NCBI RefSeq assembly: GCF_008831285.2
Contig: NC_045145.1
Span: 9,672,802 to 9,736,801 of the forward strand
Direction: 5' to 3'
From: Nymphaea colorata
Taxonomy: Eukaryota > Streptophyta > Magnoliopsida > Nymphaeales > Nymphaeaceae
DNA: 64,000 nt
Shown here: positions 11,104-23,190 of the stretch, piece by piece
Layout of the letters: every line of letters starts with the position of its first letter
Numbering within the stretch: the first letter of the stretch is position 1
Notes under the pieces: model-generated
Database searches by the model: none
What the model was told of the DNA's origin: nothing
What the model saw: only the letters and a program-made list of their open reading frames with translations
Translations under genes and position numbers: made by a program

Positions 11104-11855
11104 GCAGGTGAAGAATGCCACTGTTAGTTAAAATTTGAATTTGTTGTTTTTTTTTACTTCAACATCTTTTACAGTTTCCTTCATTAATATTAACCTGCCG
11201 TACAGTTATGGTGCTCCACCCACTTGCCTCATGCTTTATAAAGGAGAATAGTGTAAGAAGAGAAGACAAAACGGAAAAGAAGACGAAGACCACGACGAAG
11301 AAGACGACGATCAGAGAACAATTGGAAGAAAAGGAGGCTAATGCCATGGTTGTTTCAAGAAGAAGAGTCAAAGGAAAGAGTTTTCCTGAGAAAAAAGTAA
11401 TCGAGGAAAAGTAGCTAGCCACGATCACAAAGATTTTTTTTTTTTTCACGAGAATTTTGACGCCGTGTTTGTGACGTGAATGCAAATAATTACTACCAAA
11501 AGAGTGTGTGTGTGAGAGAGAGAGAGTTGAATCGAAGTCTTCAGATAGCTACCATGGAAAGAAATATTACTACCAAGAGTCTCAGTTAAGGAGGCTCAGT
11601 TTCCAGCAAATAAAATGAACTTACCGAGAAAATATTATTTGTGGACCGTTGAACCCCACAGAAATTGGTTTGATGTCCCTTTCATCCATATATGAAATAT
11701 TACGGCCATATTATATTTTGGTTTTAAAAATTCCAGATTTTGAAGGAAATTCTTGTGTTTGAAAAAAAAAAGAAGTATAAGGCCCTGTTTGAATTTATGG
11801 TACTCTATTATACAGGTGAAACTTTAATTCAAATTTCATCTAAATACCAACAATT
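11104..11855. other. Intergenic with purine-rich GAAGAC tract
   Basis: The open frame at 11208-11414 is a Lys/Glu/Thr-rich translation of an A/G-rich tract, so it is probably not a gene. A GT/GA tract lies near 11500-11525. Confidence 0.4.
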
Positions 11856-12052
11856 AAGGGCAGAATCAGAAATTTTTCATGAGGGAGCCGAATTAAAGTT
11901 TCTACATTTTCATAAAAGCCAAAAAGTTATTTGTCAAAATTTATATATAGGACAAGTGATTTTTTTTAAAAAATTTACACATAATATTTTTTTGAGAGGG
12001 TGGGGGGGCGGAGGGGCTAGGGCCCTGCAGGCCTCCCTTGGCTCTACCCTTG
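11856..12052. mobile_element. CAGTGGCGGAGCC-family MITE copy
   Basis: The left end is AAGGGCAGAATCAG and the right end CTTGGCTCTACCCTTG, which are inverted repeats. The interior is AT-rich, with GGGGGGGCGG next to the right end. Confidence 0.5.
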
Positions 12053-12167
12053 CCAACAACAAACAGATGTGATACAATTATACCCATAGCTTTTCAGCAG
12101 TCTTGGAACTTTAATACCAGCATTAAAGTTTCAAGTAAACATGTGCTTAGGTAAAGTGAGTTGGACT

Positions 12168-12350
12168 CAGAGGCGGAAGGAGGGGGTGCCGCCTAAGCAA
12201 TGGCCCCACCCCAACTAATTGAAAAAAAAATACATTTTTTTTTTAAATTGCGTAATGTATCTTTTGGATTCGGGTTTAGTTTGACCATAGCCGGATAAGT
12301 TTGGTGGACCGTTTGGCCTGCCCATGAAAAAAATCTTTGCTCTGTCGCAG
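12168..12350. mobile_element. CAGTGGCGGAGCC-family MITE copy
   Basis: It starts CAGAGGCGGAAGG with a nearby GGCCCCACCCC block, and ends TTTGCTCTGTCGCAG. Confidence 0.45.
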
Positions 12351-12994
12351 GTTAGAGGTACTTAGGTGAGGTAAGCTAGAAAAACCAAGCTCTGTATCTA
12401 TCAAGGAGAACCTTATGATCAAACACAAATTGTAATTGATGAAATTCAAAACAAAAGGTTCCCTTATAATTAAGGACATAATTAGAAAAAAATAGCAACT
12501 TTTTAATTAATAGGCCCACCGGAGGGTGACGCAGGACATTTTAAGGGTCCATTTGATAAATAAAACAATATGTAATTGTTTCATGAATACTACCTATGTT
12601 TAAGAAGCACCCTAAAAAATGTTCTAGGAATGTTCTAGTAATTGTTGTCATGGGCATCCGGACGTTGTTGGATTTGTTCTGCGGCTAATTCATTTGGTTT
12701 AACTGTTGGCCATTGAATTTCCACATTGCAGCAGGCTGGTCTTCAAAACGAAGTGTGGCGAATTTTTTTGGATTTTGGACTTGGGCTTATTTCGTTTAAT
12801 TTGCGTTCAAAACTTAGCTGTATATGTGGTTGGTTGGTGGCTTAGCAAGCGGAGGACACTGAACTGGCATGGGCAAGTTTCCATGATTGACAAAAAAAAA
12901 AAAAAGATACACTGTAGGTGCAAGGCAACTAATTAAATATATATGAATTCCTATAATAAACAAAGTCGGTACAACTTCAGAATTAATTCTGGAC
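12351..12994. other. Intergenic, no gene recognised
   Basis: AT-rich sequence; the open frame at 12706-12936 shows no recognisable feature. Confidence 0.4.
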
Positions 12995-13086
12995 CCATGT
13001 GTAACCGCAATTAGCACTAGTTGTATCCATGGCCCGCTGGAGCCATGTGTAACCGCAATTAGCACTAGTTGCATCCATGGCCCGCT
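12995..13086. repeat. Tandem duplication, 48-bp period
   Basis: Two nearly identical copies start CCATGTGTAACCGCAATTAG and end ATCCATGGCCCGCT. The right copy touches the MITE at 13091. Confidence 0.9.
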
Positions 13087-13090
13087 TATG

Positions 13091-13436
13091 TAAGGTTGGG
13101 CATTGGGTCTAGTACCCGACTTCTACTGGTACCCAGCTCAACTCATGCTTAGGTAGAACCCAAAAGATAGGCACCAGGCCGACTTGAGTTGGCGGAACTA
13201 GGCTTGATAAGTCATGTTTAATATTATATATATAATTATATATAATTTGTTATGATTAATTATATTTATATATTATTTTATATTAAAAATATGTTATTTA
13301 ATTTTAAACAAGCTGAGCTGGGCCCGGGCTCAGGTTTCGGGTGTCGAGCTGGGCCCAAGCAGCAGTCAAGCTCTGTCGCTCGGGTTCGAGCCCGACTCCT
13401 TATTGGGCTGCTCTGGGTTGATGCCCAAGCCTAACA
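13091..13436. mobile_element. hAT-like MITE with GCTTATG flanks
   Basis: The left end is TAAGGTTGGGCAT and the right end ATGCCCAAGCCTA. Both subterminal regions are rich in GGGC/GCCC words (AGCTGGGCCC, TCGGGT). GCTTATG occurs immediately before the left end (13084-13090) and after the right end (13437-13443), consistent with a 7-8 bp hAT target duplication. The centre is a TATAAT-rich stretch. Confidence 0.65.
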
Positions 13437-13550
13437 GCTTATGTCTCAAGAGGAAGAAGAGATTGGTCATCAAATTAATTAATGAAGCTTTTATATGGTT
13501 CCATATAACCTAGGTGCATCCATAGCAGCCATAGGAAGTGCTTTACAGGT

Positions 13551-13672
<122 letters not shown>

Positions 13673-13679
13673 CTCAATT

Positions 13680-14584
13680 TAATAATGGCCCAACAAAAAG
13701 GTGGTCATTCCTTATCAAGATAGGAAGGCCAAACGAGCTGATGTTGCATTTTCAAAAGCTGCAGGTTAAGATACATTCTTATGGCGGAAAGCATAACAAA
13801 ATAGATCTACCGACCAACTCTCCCCTTTCAAGTTGGGGTAGAGAGATCTGAGAGCCCTTGTTGATATTTGGCAAACTCGGCGAGTTAACTTGGGAATCAT
13901 CTGACTCTGCTTGGATCGGATAGATACTGGGTCGTTATCTAGGACATGACCCATTTAGGCCCGATTTGCAAGTGAACCGTTTGTGGATCGTCCAGGTCAC
14001 AGGCTCGCCGAACTGAATAGGCATTGGCCAAGTCCAGTCCCATCTGATTTTTTCAATGATACATTACCAAATTAGTACTGAGTTGTATCGTTAGTAGACC
14101 CTATTTTATAAATTAAGGAGTCATTTGGTCTGAAGAATGCTTGGGGAGTGCCCAATGGATTTGGTCCAAATATTGGAGCAGGTTCATGAAACACTACATC
14201 TATTGTTCCATGAACCTACCTAATATTCGAGGCAGATTCATTAAACACTTTTCTTGCAAGCCTTCCTCGCACCAACCCGAGGATTTCATCTTCAACAAGA
14301 TGATGCCATTGCAAGTCATTGGTCACCGTTGTGGCGACACAATCCGGCTGGCAAGTCTCTGTGTGTGTGTGTGATACTGTGTAACCATGGCCAATGCAGT
14401 CACCGGCCGCCCTTACTCACTCCCGCAGCCTGGCCCTCTTTTATCTCACCATTTTTAACTTAAAATACACTGTAAAAAAAAAATTTAACCTGATTAGCCA
14501 AGTGGCCGAGTTAATCCACTTCAACGACCAATCAGCAGCCAAACTGAGCTAACCCAACCCCTCGGCCTGCCAACTTTGCTTGTT
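13680..14584. other. Unassigned region left of the nested copia pair
   Basis: A few stretches are richer in GC (13850-14040, 14380-14460), but no gene was recognised. The left end of the older copia relic may lie here. Confidence 0.4.
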
Positions 14585-14986
14585 GCTATGAATTAAATGC
14601 AGTCACCTTTCATTACTGGGCCCTTAGTACCAAGTCGTTTATTACTTCTGACATAAGGAGTTAAGGTATCAACTTTCTGCAATACTTTCTTACGAATGTA
14701 ATGAGTCCTGCACTGCGTTTGTCCCTTTCACCAAAAACATAAATGGATGCAATATGACTACAACATTGTCATTAGATGTACGTCTTCAGAGGAGTAGGAA
14801 CTTGAAAACTCATTTCTTCTAAAATGGCCCTCCATGTATGTGATCGACTGATTACAAGTTGTTGTTGATGTCACTGAATTGTACTCGACCTTAGTTAGAA
14901 CCGATTTGGGAGGAACAAGTTTTTTTGCTTCACCATGCAATAATACTATATCCCAACATACATAGAGAGACACATGAGGAAAGTTG
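14585..14986 (-). pseudogene. RNase H region of an older Ty1/copia relic, split by the inner element
   Basis: On the minus strand the frames read in copia RNase H order: HGEAKK, then TKVEYNSVTSTTT, then HIASIYVFGERDKR and FVRK. Each block resembles the conserved SKK, AEYRA, HIAS and FxRxK blocks of the family. Stops and a frameshift are present. Its upstream partner (reverse transcriptase end) lies at 21866-22625 on the same strand, so the plus-strand element 14987-21865 inserted between the two. Confidence 0.65.
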
Positions 14987-15370
14987 TGTTGGACTTTGGG
15001 TCTAAGTCCGCCCCCTGATGTGCATCCAAACCATGAGCCAAGTGCTGTAGCACACCTCACCCGCAAGGTTGGGAGTTGCTTTTTTTCAATTTGATTGAAA
15101 ACGTAAGGACTAATGGGAAGAAGGAAAATGGAAGAGCGAGTGGTGGGGTTGGCATTCGACACAAATGGAAAGATATCCATGCTAAGAGTGAGATGGGGAT
15201 CACTTGGTTGATTGTTGGTAGATTGCAATAAGGATTGTGGATTTGGGCGTTCTTCAGGCTGCGAGTATGTCGTCCCCGTCGAGGCTTCAGAGTTGGTCTT
15301 CATCCGCTGCACTTTTGAGGTAACCAAACTAATCTGATGTTTAAGATAGATAGTATCTTTGTGTAATCCA
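14987..15370 (+). repeat. 5' LTR of the inner copia element
   Basis: It aligns end to end with 21482-21865. Shared blocks include CCGCAAGGTTGG, ACACAAATGGAAAGATATCC and TTTGAGGTAACCAAACTAAT. Confidence 0.9.
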
Positions 15371-15374
15371 TGAT

Positions 15375-15392
15375 TGGTATCAGAACCAGGTT
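15375..15392 (+). other. Primer binding site (initiator tRNA-Met type)
   Basis: TGGTATCAGAACCAGGTT lies four bases after the 5' LTR. It matches the usual plant copia PBS with one or two changes. Confidence 0.85.
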
Positions 15393-17059
15393 ATGGATCA
15401 ACTTGTGACCTCGTGGAATTTTTCTTTTTTTCATCTTGACAATCAGTTAGCATGTTATTGCGGTTTTGTGGAAAAGAAATATCATCTTTGGGCACACAGT
15501 CATGCTGCCTCTAAAGCAAAGCCTGAGGGTGCATTTGCATGCCACAAACAAACGTCCATGGATGAAAAAACCATGGACGTCTGTCAATGGATTAAATACC
15601 ATTGATGTTTGACATTGGACAAAAAATTGTCCACCGCTAGCACAAACAGACATCCATGGATGTGCCTCACCGTGTGTGGCTATAGCATGGATAAAAAATG
15701 GAGAGACAAAAAATGATACCGTTGAATGTTTAACACAAATAAAACGTGGAAAATGCCCACTGAAGCATGAGCATATGTTTCTTTGTTGGTTGACAGACAA
15801 TCATTTGATGTTTGATGACAATTAAGTAGAATCTTATGGCGAATAATTGAAGCAAGGGAAAAAAGCAAAATTCAGTGAACAAGTTTACTTAAAGAATGCA
15901 ATATGGAACCATGAAGCAGCATGATATCACAACAATTACAAAGATAAGGTTGATTCATCTTGTAAAGTTACATCTAACAAAAATCCACCATTGAAGTAGG
16001 TAGAACAGTACTTGGTTCCTTTCCAGATGAAAAGTGGGGATAATTTAAAAAAAATGTTTGGAAAGACATGGCAGTGCATTAAAGTCTAAAAAGGAAGTTA
16101 TTGAGATTGAACTTGAGGAGGAGCATCGAATAAAACATGAGTTCTAGCGAGCTCGTGCTCAAGAAGACATTTATATTCTTAGGAATGGAAAAGTGCAACA
16201 CCTATGTTCAAGGAACAATGTGATGGCACAGACCGCTCATCAGAAAAAATAACTTCATAACCTTCTTCAAATGTAGGTTGCTTTTGATTATAGATCGGAA
16301 TTTCCTGATATAGTGTGAGAATGCGTTGAACTCTATAGTCAGTCTTTAGACATAGTCATTGTGGATTGACTTTATTATGTTTATTTTCTTAGAGCAATCT
16401 TCGAACATGATTATAGTGGGTCAATTTAGATTCATTTTTCATATTTGTTTTGTCAGCTTGTCATGCATGGACAATTTTTTGTTATGAAGAATTGATGAAA
16501 TTGCATTATTTTACTAACAATATAATTTTTTTATGCATGAGTAATTCTTCAATTGTGCTTGTAATGTTTGGTTTCATGTGCATAATAATGAACATTGATT
16601 CCAATAGGATATTAGGGTTGAGGACAGCCTAGTTGTATAGTTAAAGATCATTAAGAGAGTGCGAGATGATTTTAAACTTAGTGACATTTTGATCCTACTA
16701 CTAGTGTGAAGTACTATACAACTAGAGTTGTTGACTTAACTACATATATAGATGTGCAATACGTTTTCCTTGACATACATCAGTGACACAATTTAATAAT
16801 TATGATGGTTGTTTTCTTTCTGATTGGCTTGGGTTATGTCTGCTCCAATTAAGTCAATCTTAGATTTGACATGTATTGAGAAGTTGAATGGAAATAATTA
16901 CGATATATGACATAAAAATACAGTTTGCCTTAGAAGAGGCTGAAACTCTTGAAGCACTAAACCACATCATGACTAGACCTGAGGAAATAGTGCACAAGCA
17001 CAAAAGAACTCTGATGCTTATAATGCATGGAAACACAAAAATAATGGCTAGATCACAAT
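15393..17059 (+). other. Long leader of the inner copia element
   Basis: About 1.6 kb lies between PBS and recognisable gag, longer than usual. Around 15545-15665 CCATGGACGT and ATCCATGGATG words occur in both orientations, suggesting a small inverted-repeat insertion. The start of gag may lie near 16860. Confidence 0.45.
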
Positions 17060-17690
17060 GTTGTGCTCTATCAAGGTAACATAATGTATCAGTTTGAAAA
17101 TATACTACTGCAAAACAAATGTGACTAGCCCTTAAGGATAGATTTGTGGGACATCAGCCACTAAACTAAGAAAGCTCACTATTAAATGACTTTATATCAT
17201 AAACAAAATCAACATACTATGAATCAGCATCTCAAGGAGATTGCTAATATGATTAAAGAGCTAAAGTCAACTAGACACACCTTTCCAAATGAACAACAAA
17301 TTCAAGCAGTGATAAGGTCACTAGCAAATAATTGGGAGCACATGAAAAATTAATATGGCACATAACAAGAGCATCAAAACTTTTGATGACATATCTCAAC
17401 ACCTCAAACTAGAATATGAGCACTTGGAAGCTGCCAAATCTAGTGATTAGGCCTTCATGGCTGAAGTTTTAGGAAGGCTCCCAATCATAAAATAAAGATG
17501 GGTGATGGTCCCAGGTGGTTTAAAAATAAACGAGCAAAAGATCAGGGCAAGAAAAAACAAGATGGAAAATAAAGACGCCGTGAGACGCGTGGTGGGAATA
17601 AAGACAAAAGTAAGGTAAAATGCTTCATATGTGGGAAGCTAGGGCATTTCGCTTAGAATGTAGCGAACCAAAGAATGTGCACTTCTTTAA
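17060..17690 (+). pseudogene. gag relic of the inner copia element
   Basis: The blocks MNQHLKEIANMIKELKS, QAVIRSLANNWEHMK and TFDDISQHLKLEYEHLEAAK are in copia gag order in shifting frames. Near 17620-17665 a CCHC knuckle reads CFICGKLGHFA and is then cut by a TAG stop where the last Cys should follow. Confidence 0.8.
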
Positions 17691-17739
17691 CCTTGAGTCC
17701 TTATTCTTTTGCTTCAACTTATCTCTAATTGCAAAATCT

Positions 17740-18640
17740 CATCATTTGTGAATTGTAGACTCATAAGCAACATACCATGTAAAGCATGGTCGCAGTGCAT
17801 TCATCGAATATCGAAAGTATCCAGCAAAAAAAAAAATGTAGTTGTTCTTAGAGAACAACAATAGTGTAGAAGTACGTGGGATTGACACTTGCCAACTGGT
17901 TTTGGCAAGTAGAGGAGATCTACTATTGCATGACGTTCTTTACGTCCTAGATATTTGACGAAATTTAGTATTTTTTCTTCTTTGATGACATTTGGCTATG
18001 AACTTACTTTTAAATATAACTATGTTGAGATATTGCCTGTAGACTCAGTTATTTGTTCTGGTGTATTAATGAATGGTTCTTTGTTTTAAATACTTATTCA
18101 AATTCCTGTTATGTGAATGATGAATGCTTTAATGTGCATGTTGATGTGGATGCATGTACCTGACATGCCCGCCTAGGGTACATTGTTAAAAATAGAATGA
18201 TTAGACTAGTTCATGAGGGATTCATAGGGTTCCTTATAAATATCAATATGCTTAATTGTGAACATTGACTAGCAGGAAAAACAAGTTGAAAACCATTTGA
18301 GAAAGCAAGTAGGGCTTTTGTTCCATTATAGTTAATTTATTTTGACATATGTGGATCAATGGGTGTTGCATATACACATGGTGCATCATACTTAGCGGTC
18401 TTCTATTGACTACGACATATATCCTTAATCGTGTGCCCACAAAATCCATCTCATCAACTCCATTTGAATTATTGATGGACAGGCAGCTTAACCTTAGTCG
18501 TTTGAGGGACTATAGCATCTGTTTACAATCCCTCCCATCAGTATGGTAAACTGGTATCAAAGGAGAAGAAATGTATCTTCATTCGATATTGTGAACACTG
18601 AAAAGGTTATGTCATCCAAGGAAAAATGCTGATAGGAGTG
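17740..18640 (+). pseudogene. Protease and integrase relic of the inner copia element
   Basis: The protease active site reads VDS-stop-ATYHV near 17755, so the glycine codon of the DSG triad is a stop. Later blocks include LLHDVLYVLD and, after a gap, ILNRVPTKSISSTPFELL (18424-18474) from the integrase C-terminus. Most of the integrase catalytic core is missing. Confidence 0.75.
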
Positions 18641-18879
18641 TGACCGAGATAGGTTCCAAGGATGCTACATTCTTGGAAAATGATTTTCCAAGAAAGAAGA
18701 TATAAATAGAGATGTTCAACTATACGAGTTAGATGACCCAAAACCTGCAAAGTCAAATGGTCAAGAGACAATGATACAAGATGTATGGTCTCAATCAATT
18801 ATGATAGTGAGAGTGAACCACATGAGGGTTAGAGTCTAAATGTGTGCCTTGTCAGAGTGCGAGGAAAAGAATTTCACAA

Positions 18880-19760
18880 CATAAATTTGAGATAGAAAGT
18901 GAAACTATGATGGAAATACCTGATGACATTGATGTTCCAAAATTTGTACATGAGGCTCTCTCTTGTGCAGAAAAAGAAGAGTGAGAGCAAGCAATAGAAG
19001 AGAAGATGAGATCCATGAGCAATAACAAGGTCTACGAACTTGTCGTTCTTCCTCTTGAAAGGAAGACCATTGGGAAAAAATAGGTTCTCAATGTCAAAAG
19101 AAATGTGTGTAGATCGATTGAAAGGTTCAAAGCTCAACTTATGGCAAAAGGATACACATAGAAAGAAGACATTGACTATGATGAGACGTTCTTTCTAGTT
19201 GTCAAGATGATTTCTATTCGCCTTATATTAGCTATTGTTTCATATGTGGATGTGAAACTACATCAAATGGATGTAAAGACAATGTTATATAAAATTTCAT
19301 GAGATAGTAATATCTAATAATTTTGAAATAATTGATGAAGACTACTGTTTTTATATGAAATAACGAAAGGAGAAATTTGTCATTCTCTCCATGTATATCA
19401 AAGGCATTTTATTAGCTGGTAACGATAGAGAGTTAATCAAGTTAATCAATGATTAGCTATCAGATTATTTTGACATAAAAGCCATAGGCAAAGCAACAAT
19501 TATATTGGGCATAAAGATTAAAAAGGATTGCTCAAAAAGGCTTCTTACTCTCTCACAAGAGTCTTATACTAAGGTCTTAAAGCGATTCCATATGCAAAGC
19601 TGCAAGCCAGTAGATACTGCCATGAGTAAAGGCGATAGTATTTTTGCTAGAATGTGTTCAGAAACACCAAAAAAAAAAATGTCAAATGTACCATATTCGA
19701 GTGGGGTTGGCAATCTAATGTACTTGACGATGTGTACAAGGCCTAATATATGATATGCAG
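18880..19760 (+). pseudogene. Reverse transcriptase relic of the inner copia element
   Basis: The blocks HEALSCAEKEE, ERFKAQLMAKGYT, DIDYDETFFLVVKM and LHQMDVKT follow copia order. A deletion removes roughly 50 residues of the palm. The catalytic YVDD block is present as YIKGILLAGND near 19393-19425. The frame at 19505-19753 continues as the thumb region (LSQESYTKVLKRFHM, SGVGNLMY). Confidence 0.85.
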
Positions 19761-20360
19761 TTGGGATGGCTAGTAGATATCAGTCAAATCCTGGACAGGT
19801 TCATCGGAAAGTTGTTAAAAAGATCATGCGATACTTAAAAGGCACTGAAAACTTGACATTATGCTATCACAATGGTGAATTACAATGTTAGGGGTTACTT
19901 GCAGATTAGAGAGGAGACTCTAGTAAACGTAAGTCTATGTCTAGATATGTATTTATGCTTAATCATGGTGTAATATCTTGGTGTAGCAAAAAACAAACGT
20001 GTAGCTGTATCTACCATGGAAGCTAAATTTGTAACTGGGTCCATGACAGTGCAAGAGGGTGTTTGGTTGAGGAAATTTTTCAAACACCTTAACATTGTCT
20101 CAGAAGCAAGAGCTCTGATTGATGTTTACTGTGATAATCAGACTACAAATGCTTTGCCAAGAATCCCAAATTCCATTGTAAAACTAAACATATCAATACA
20201 AGATGTAAGTACTTGCGAGATGTAGTACAAAAGGAAAAAGTGTCGTTGAACTACATTTTTACTCATGAAGTGGTAGCAAATCCTCTTACTAAGCCAATTA
20301 CCATTGATGTATTTAAGAAACATGTAAAATTTATGAGATTCAATAAAATTTACGTTTCAT
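19761..20360 (+). pseudogene. RNase H relic of the inner copia element
   Basis: VVKKIMRYLKGTENL, SKRKSMSRYVF and EVVANPLTKPI mark the copia RNase H and C-terminal tail in several frames. Confidence 0.8.
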
Positions 20361-21470
20361 TGGATGAAGAAAATCTCATGGCTAAATTCATGCATGTTGC
20401 ACGTCTATATGTAAGTATGCAATTAGGTCTAGATTGTTTGCTTCCACAAATAGATCACCCCTGAGCGTCAAATGAGATGGACATAACCTAGAAATATATT
20501 TTTTTTATAGAGGTATAGGCTTTGTGGATCTTAAATGTCATCTATGAAATGATGACATTATATACAATTTTTTTTTATCGCATTGATTGGATCAAGATGA
20601 TGTCTTATATTATGGAACTTAAAGACAAGCATGATCTCCAAAATCATATAGACTTGGTAACCAGATAAGAGGACTCAGATCATCTTAGTGAGATTAATAG
20701 AAACATCTTTTGTCGAGTTCATTCTATGGAATTGGACTCGTAGTGACCTGTATGACAATAAAAATTCCTTTTAGTGCTTGCATACACTCATTGAACATGA
20801 GTTCATCCATCGTAGTACGTAAGACATACCACATATGTTGTACTGACAAATAAGTAGACCAAAATGAGAGATGAAGAATTATTCTTGTTTCTTCATTGTG
20901 TGAGTCCCAACAAATACATGATGTAAGAATTATCCCCGTCTCCTTTTTGTTTGCCCTTATGAACTCTTGAGTATGTTCACAGATGTTGAATTAGTGTTGC
21001 TACTTTAGTATGCTTCCTGAGGCCATGAGAGATTCAGTTTAATGGGACATCTAGGAAAACAATTGATTCAAAATTTGTTGAATATATATAGCAGAGAAAG
21101 ATCAAATTGTCACTACACTAGTGCTCATATTTACTACCGACAAAGTTGAATCACCAAAGAGAGAGGCTTGATTTAATAGTAAATATAAAGTACAATATGG
21201 GTTCTTAGTCTAACACATTTAGCATCATCAAGTGCTGAGGGATTGAATGTGTTGAGACTCATGTGGATGAATTTTTGATCTAGGGCACAACAAGTTATTA
21301 TTGATGCATACAAATGCACAATAATTTTTTTTAAAGGAAAGGTCATTGTGTTACTCTAATCGGTATAAAGTTAGACAAGTTTACTATACTCACTGTTCAC
21401 ACGATCCTATTGCCACTATGTTGAATAACAACGTATAGAGAAGTCTTCCTGTCTCCTTACTGTCACATGT
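20361..21470 (+). other. 3' non-coding part of the inner copia element
   Basis: About 1.1 kb lies between the RNase H end and the polypurine tract, without any recognised gene. Confidence 0.5.
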
Positions 21471-21481
21471 AAGTGGGAGAA
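21471..21481 (+). other. Polypurine tract
   Basis: AAGTGGGAGAA lies immediately before the 3' LTR, where second-strand priming is expected. Confidence 0.75.
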
Positions 21482-21865
21482 TGTTGTACTTCAGGTTTCA
21501 GTCTGCCCATGATGAGCAGGATCCAAACGATCAGCCAAGTGCGGTAACACACATCGCCCGCAAGGTTGGCAGTTGTTGTTTTCCAATTTGATTCAAAATG
21601 TAAAGATTAATGAGGAAAAGGAAAATGGAAGAGCAAGTGGTGGGGATGACAATCGACACAAATGGAAAGATATCCATGCTGATAGTGAGATGGAGATCAC
21701 TTGGTTGATTGCTAGTAGATTGCGGTAAGCATTGTGGATTTGAGCATTTTCCAGACTATGAGTACGTCGTCCCCATCGAGCCTTCAAAGTTGGTCTTCAC
21801 CCGTTGCACTTTTGAGGTAACCAAACTAATCTAATGTTTAAGATAGACAATATCATTGTAATCCA
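21482..21865 (+). repeat. 3' LTR of the inner copia element
   Basis: Same length (384 bp) as the 5' LTR. Differences are mostly transitions. Confidence 0.9.
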
Positions 21866-22625
21866 TGAGTCATGTACATACTAACTTCTTTGGCAACATA
21901 AGCAGCATTTTGTTATAGTAATTAGATATATTAATTTCCTCACGACCATCTGATATTGTTTTAAATCAAATAATAACAAATCTTGTGCCATATCTAAATT
22001 ATCATTTACTTCCATAGGATACTTAATAGGTTTTGGACCAATTTTTCTAGTTTCTATCAACATATCAAGAACATACCAAGAAGCACCACAATTTGCCCAT
22101 TTTTTTTGCATCAAATATAACATGCAAACGTTTATTACATTTCGACATTATCATTCCCATTAATGATAATGTTATTAACATATAACAATACAAGGGCATA
22201 GCTATCTTGATAATACATTATAACCTGCAAAAAAATTGTCAGACATACTTTTTTCAAATACTACCTTAATGAGAGCCTTACTGGAGCTTAAGGAGATTGT
22301 TTCACCCATATATTATCATCTTTCAACTTACAAAACAAAGATTTCAACATCAACATTAGGAAGTGCTTGCATAGTATTTTTCTTCTATATCCCCTTAAAA
22401 AGAAAAATTGACATTAGATTGAAGTAAATTCTAGTTATAGTTTCATGCCATGGAGAGAAGGGTCCTTAAGATATTCATATTCTCAACAAGGGCAAAATAC
22501 CATTTTAGTCTAATTCTAAGGTGCCATTATGCTTGAGCCAATAAATTCATTTGCAACTTACACTGCCTTCTTTCCTTTAGGAAGAAGTCATAATCCAACT
22601 GCTATTGAAATTTTCTAAGGCTTGT
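21866..22625 (-). pseudogene. Reverse transcriptase region of an older Ty1/copia relic
   Basis: Read on the minus strand from 22625: ALENFNSSW, then a KGKKAV-type block and WLKHNG, later LYVNNIIINGND (the YVDD site with both aspartates changed to asparagine), and finally KPIKYPMEVNDNL and KLIYLITIT in the frame 22123-21881. Sequence between the active site and KPIKYPME is shortened. The relic runs straight into the 3' LTR of the inner element and resumes at 14986. Confidence 0.8.
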
Positions 22626-22932
22626 ATTTCTTCCTTTTTGACTTTGTCATCATTTGGGGAATATTTCTTTAGCTTTAGTGGAAGAGCTGTTTGCTCTTCC
22701 ATATGTCATGGCACTACCCTGGATCAGCGCCAATGAAGTCGCGACCCCAGCTTGTCAGGAACAGGTGTTTGTATGGGAGAGCAAGACTAGCTCTGGCACA
22801 TCGGCATACAACCTCAAGGAGCCTCTTTCAATGGAAGGCACCACTAAAAGTCTAAAATGTCCATGATGGTGCCAAGTGATGAGATTAGGGCCATTTTCTA
22901 TGACTTTGGTATGCAACTAGATGCAAATTAAA
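22626..22932. other. Unassigned, upstream of the older copia relic
   Basis: A small hairpin GGAAGAGCTGTTTGCTCTTCC lies at 22680-22700. Otherwise nothing was recognised. Confidence 0.35.
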
Positions 22933-23190
22933 TACATCCCCATTTCCAAAATAATAGAAATCTGCTTTCTGAGAAGGGTTTTATATCTTAAACGCCAAAA
23001 CTTCTTTTTCGTGATAATCTGAATGGGGTTATTTTTCAGGACTAAGGTATGTATCTCGGTGGAAAGTACATCCCCATTTCAAAAATCATGCAAATTTGCT
23101 ATCTGAGAAAGGTTCTAGATCTGAAACACCAAAATTTCTTTTCCATAATTATCTGAAAGATATTTTTCTTCTTAGATTGTGTTTTACAGT
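22933..23190. repeat. Tandem duplication, 134-bp period
   Basis: Copies start at 22933 and 23067 with TACATCCCCATTTC. Both contain CTGAGAA, GGTT, ATCT and CACCAAAA/CGCCAAAA blocks. They are diverged. Confidence 0.75.

Larger units (their letters stand above)
14987..21865 (+). mobile_element. Decayed Ty1/copia LTR retrotransposon
   Basis: Two direct LTRs of 384 bp each (14987-15370, 21482-21865), both starting TGTTG and ending TAATCCA, enclose a tRNA-Met-type primer binding site, gag, protease, integrase, reverse transcriptase and RNase H in copia order, and a polypurine tract. Every coding part is broken. The protease has a stop in the DSG triad, integrase and reverse transcriptase have internal deletions, and YVDD is replaced. 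The LTRs differ at roughly 15% of positions by eye over the first 190 bp, suggesting an old insertion. A clean 5-bp target duplication was not found. Confidence 0.9.

Noticed and set aside
11208-11414. Lys/Glu/Thr-rich frame of 68 codons
   Set aside because: It derives from an A/G-rich tract; the antisense strand is equally open.
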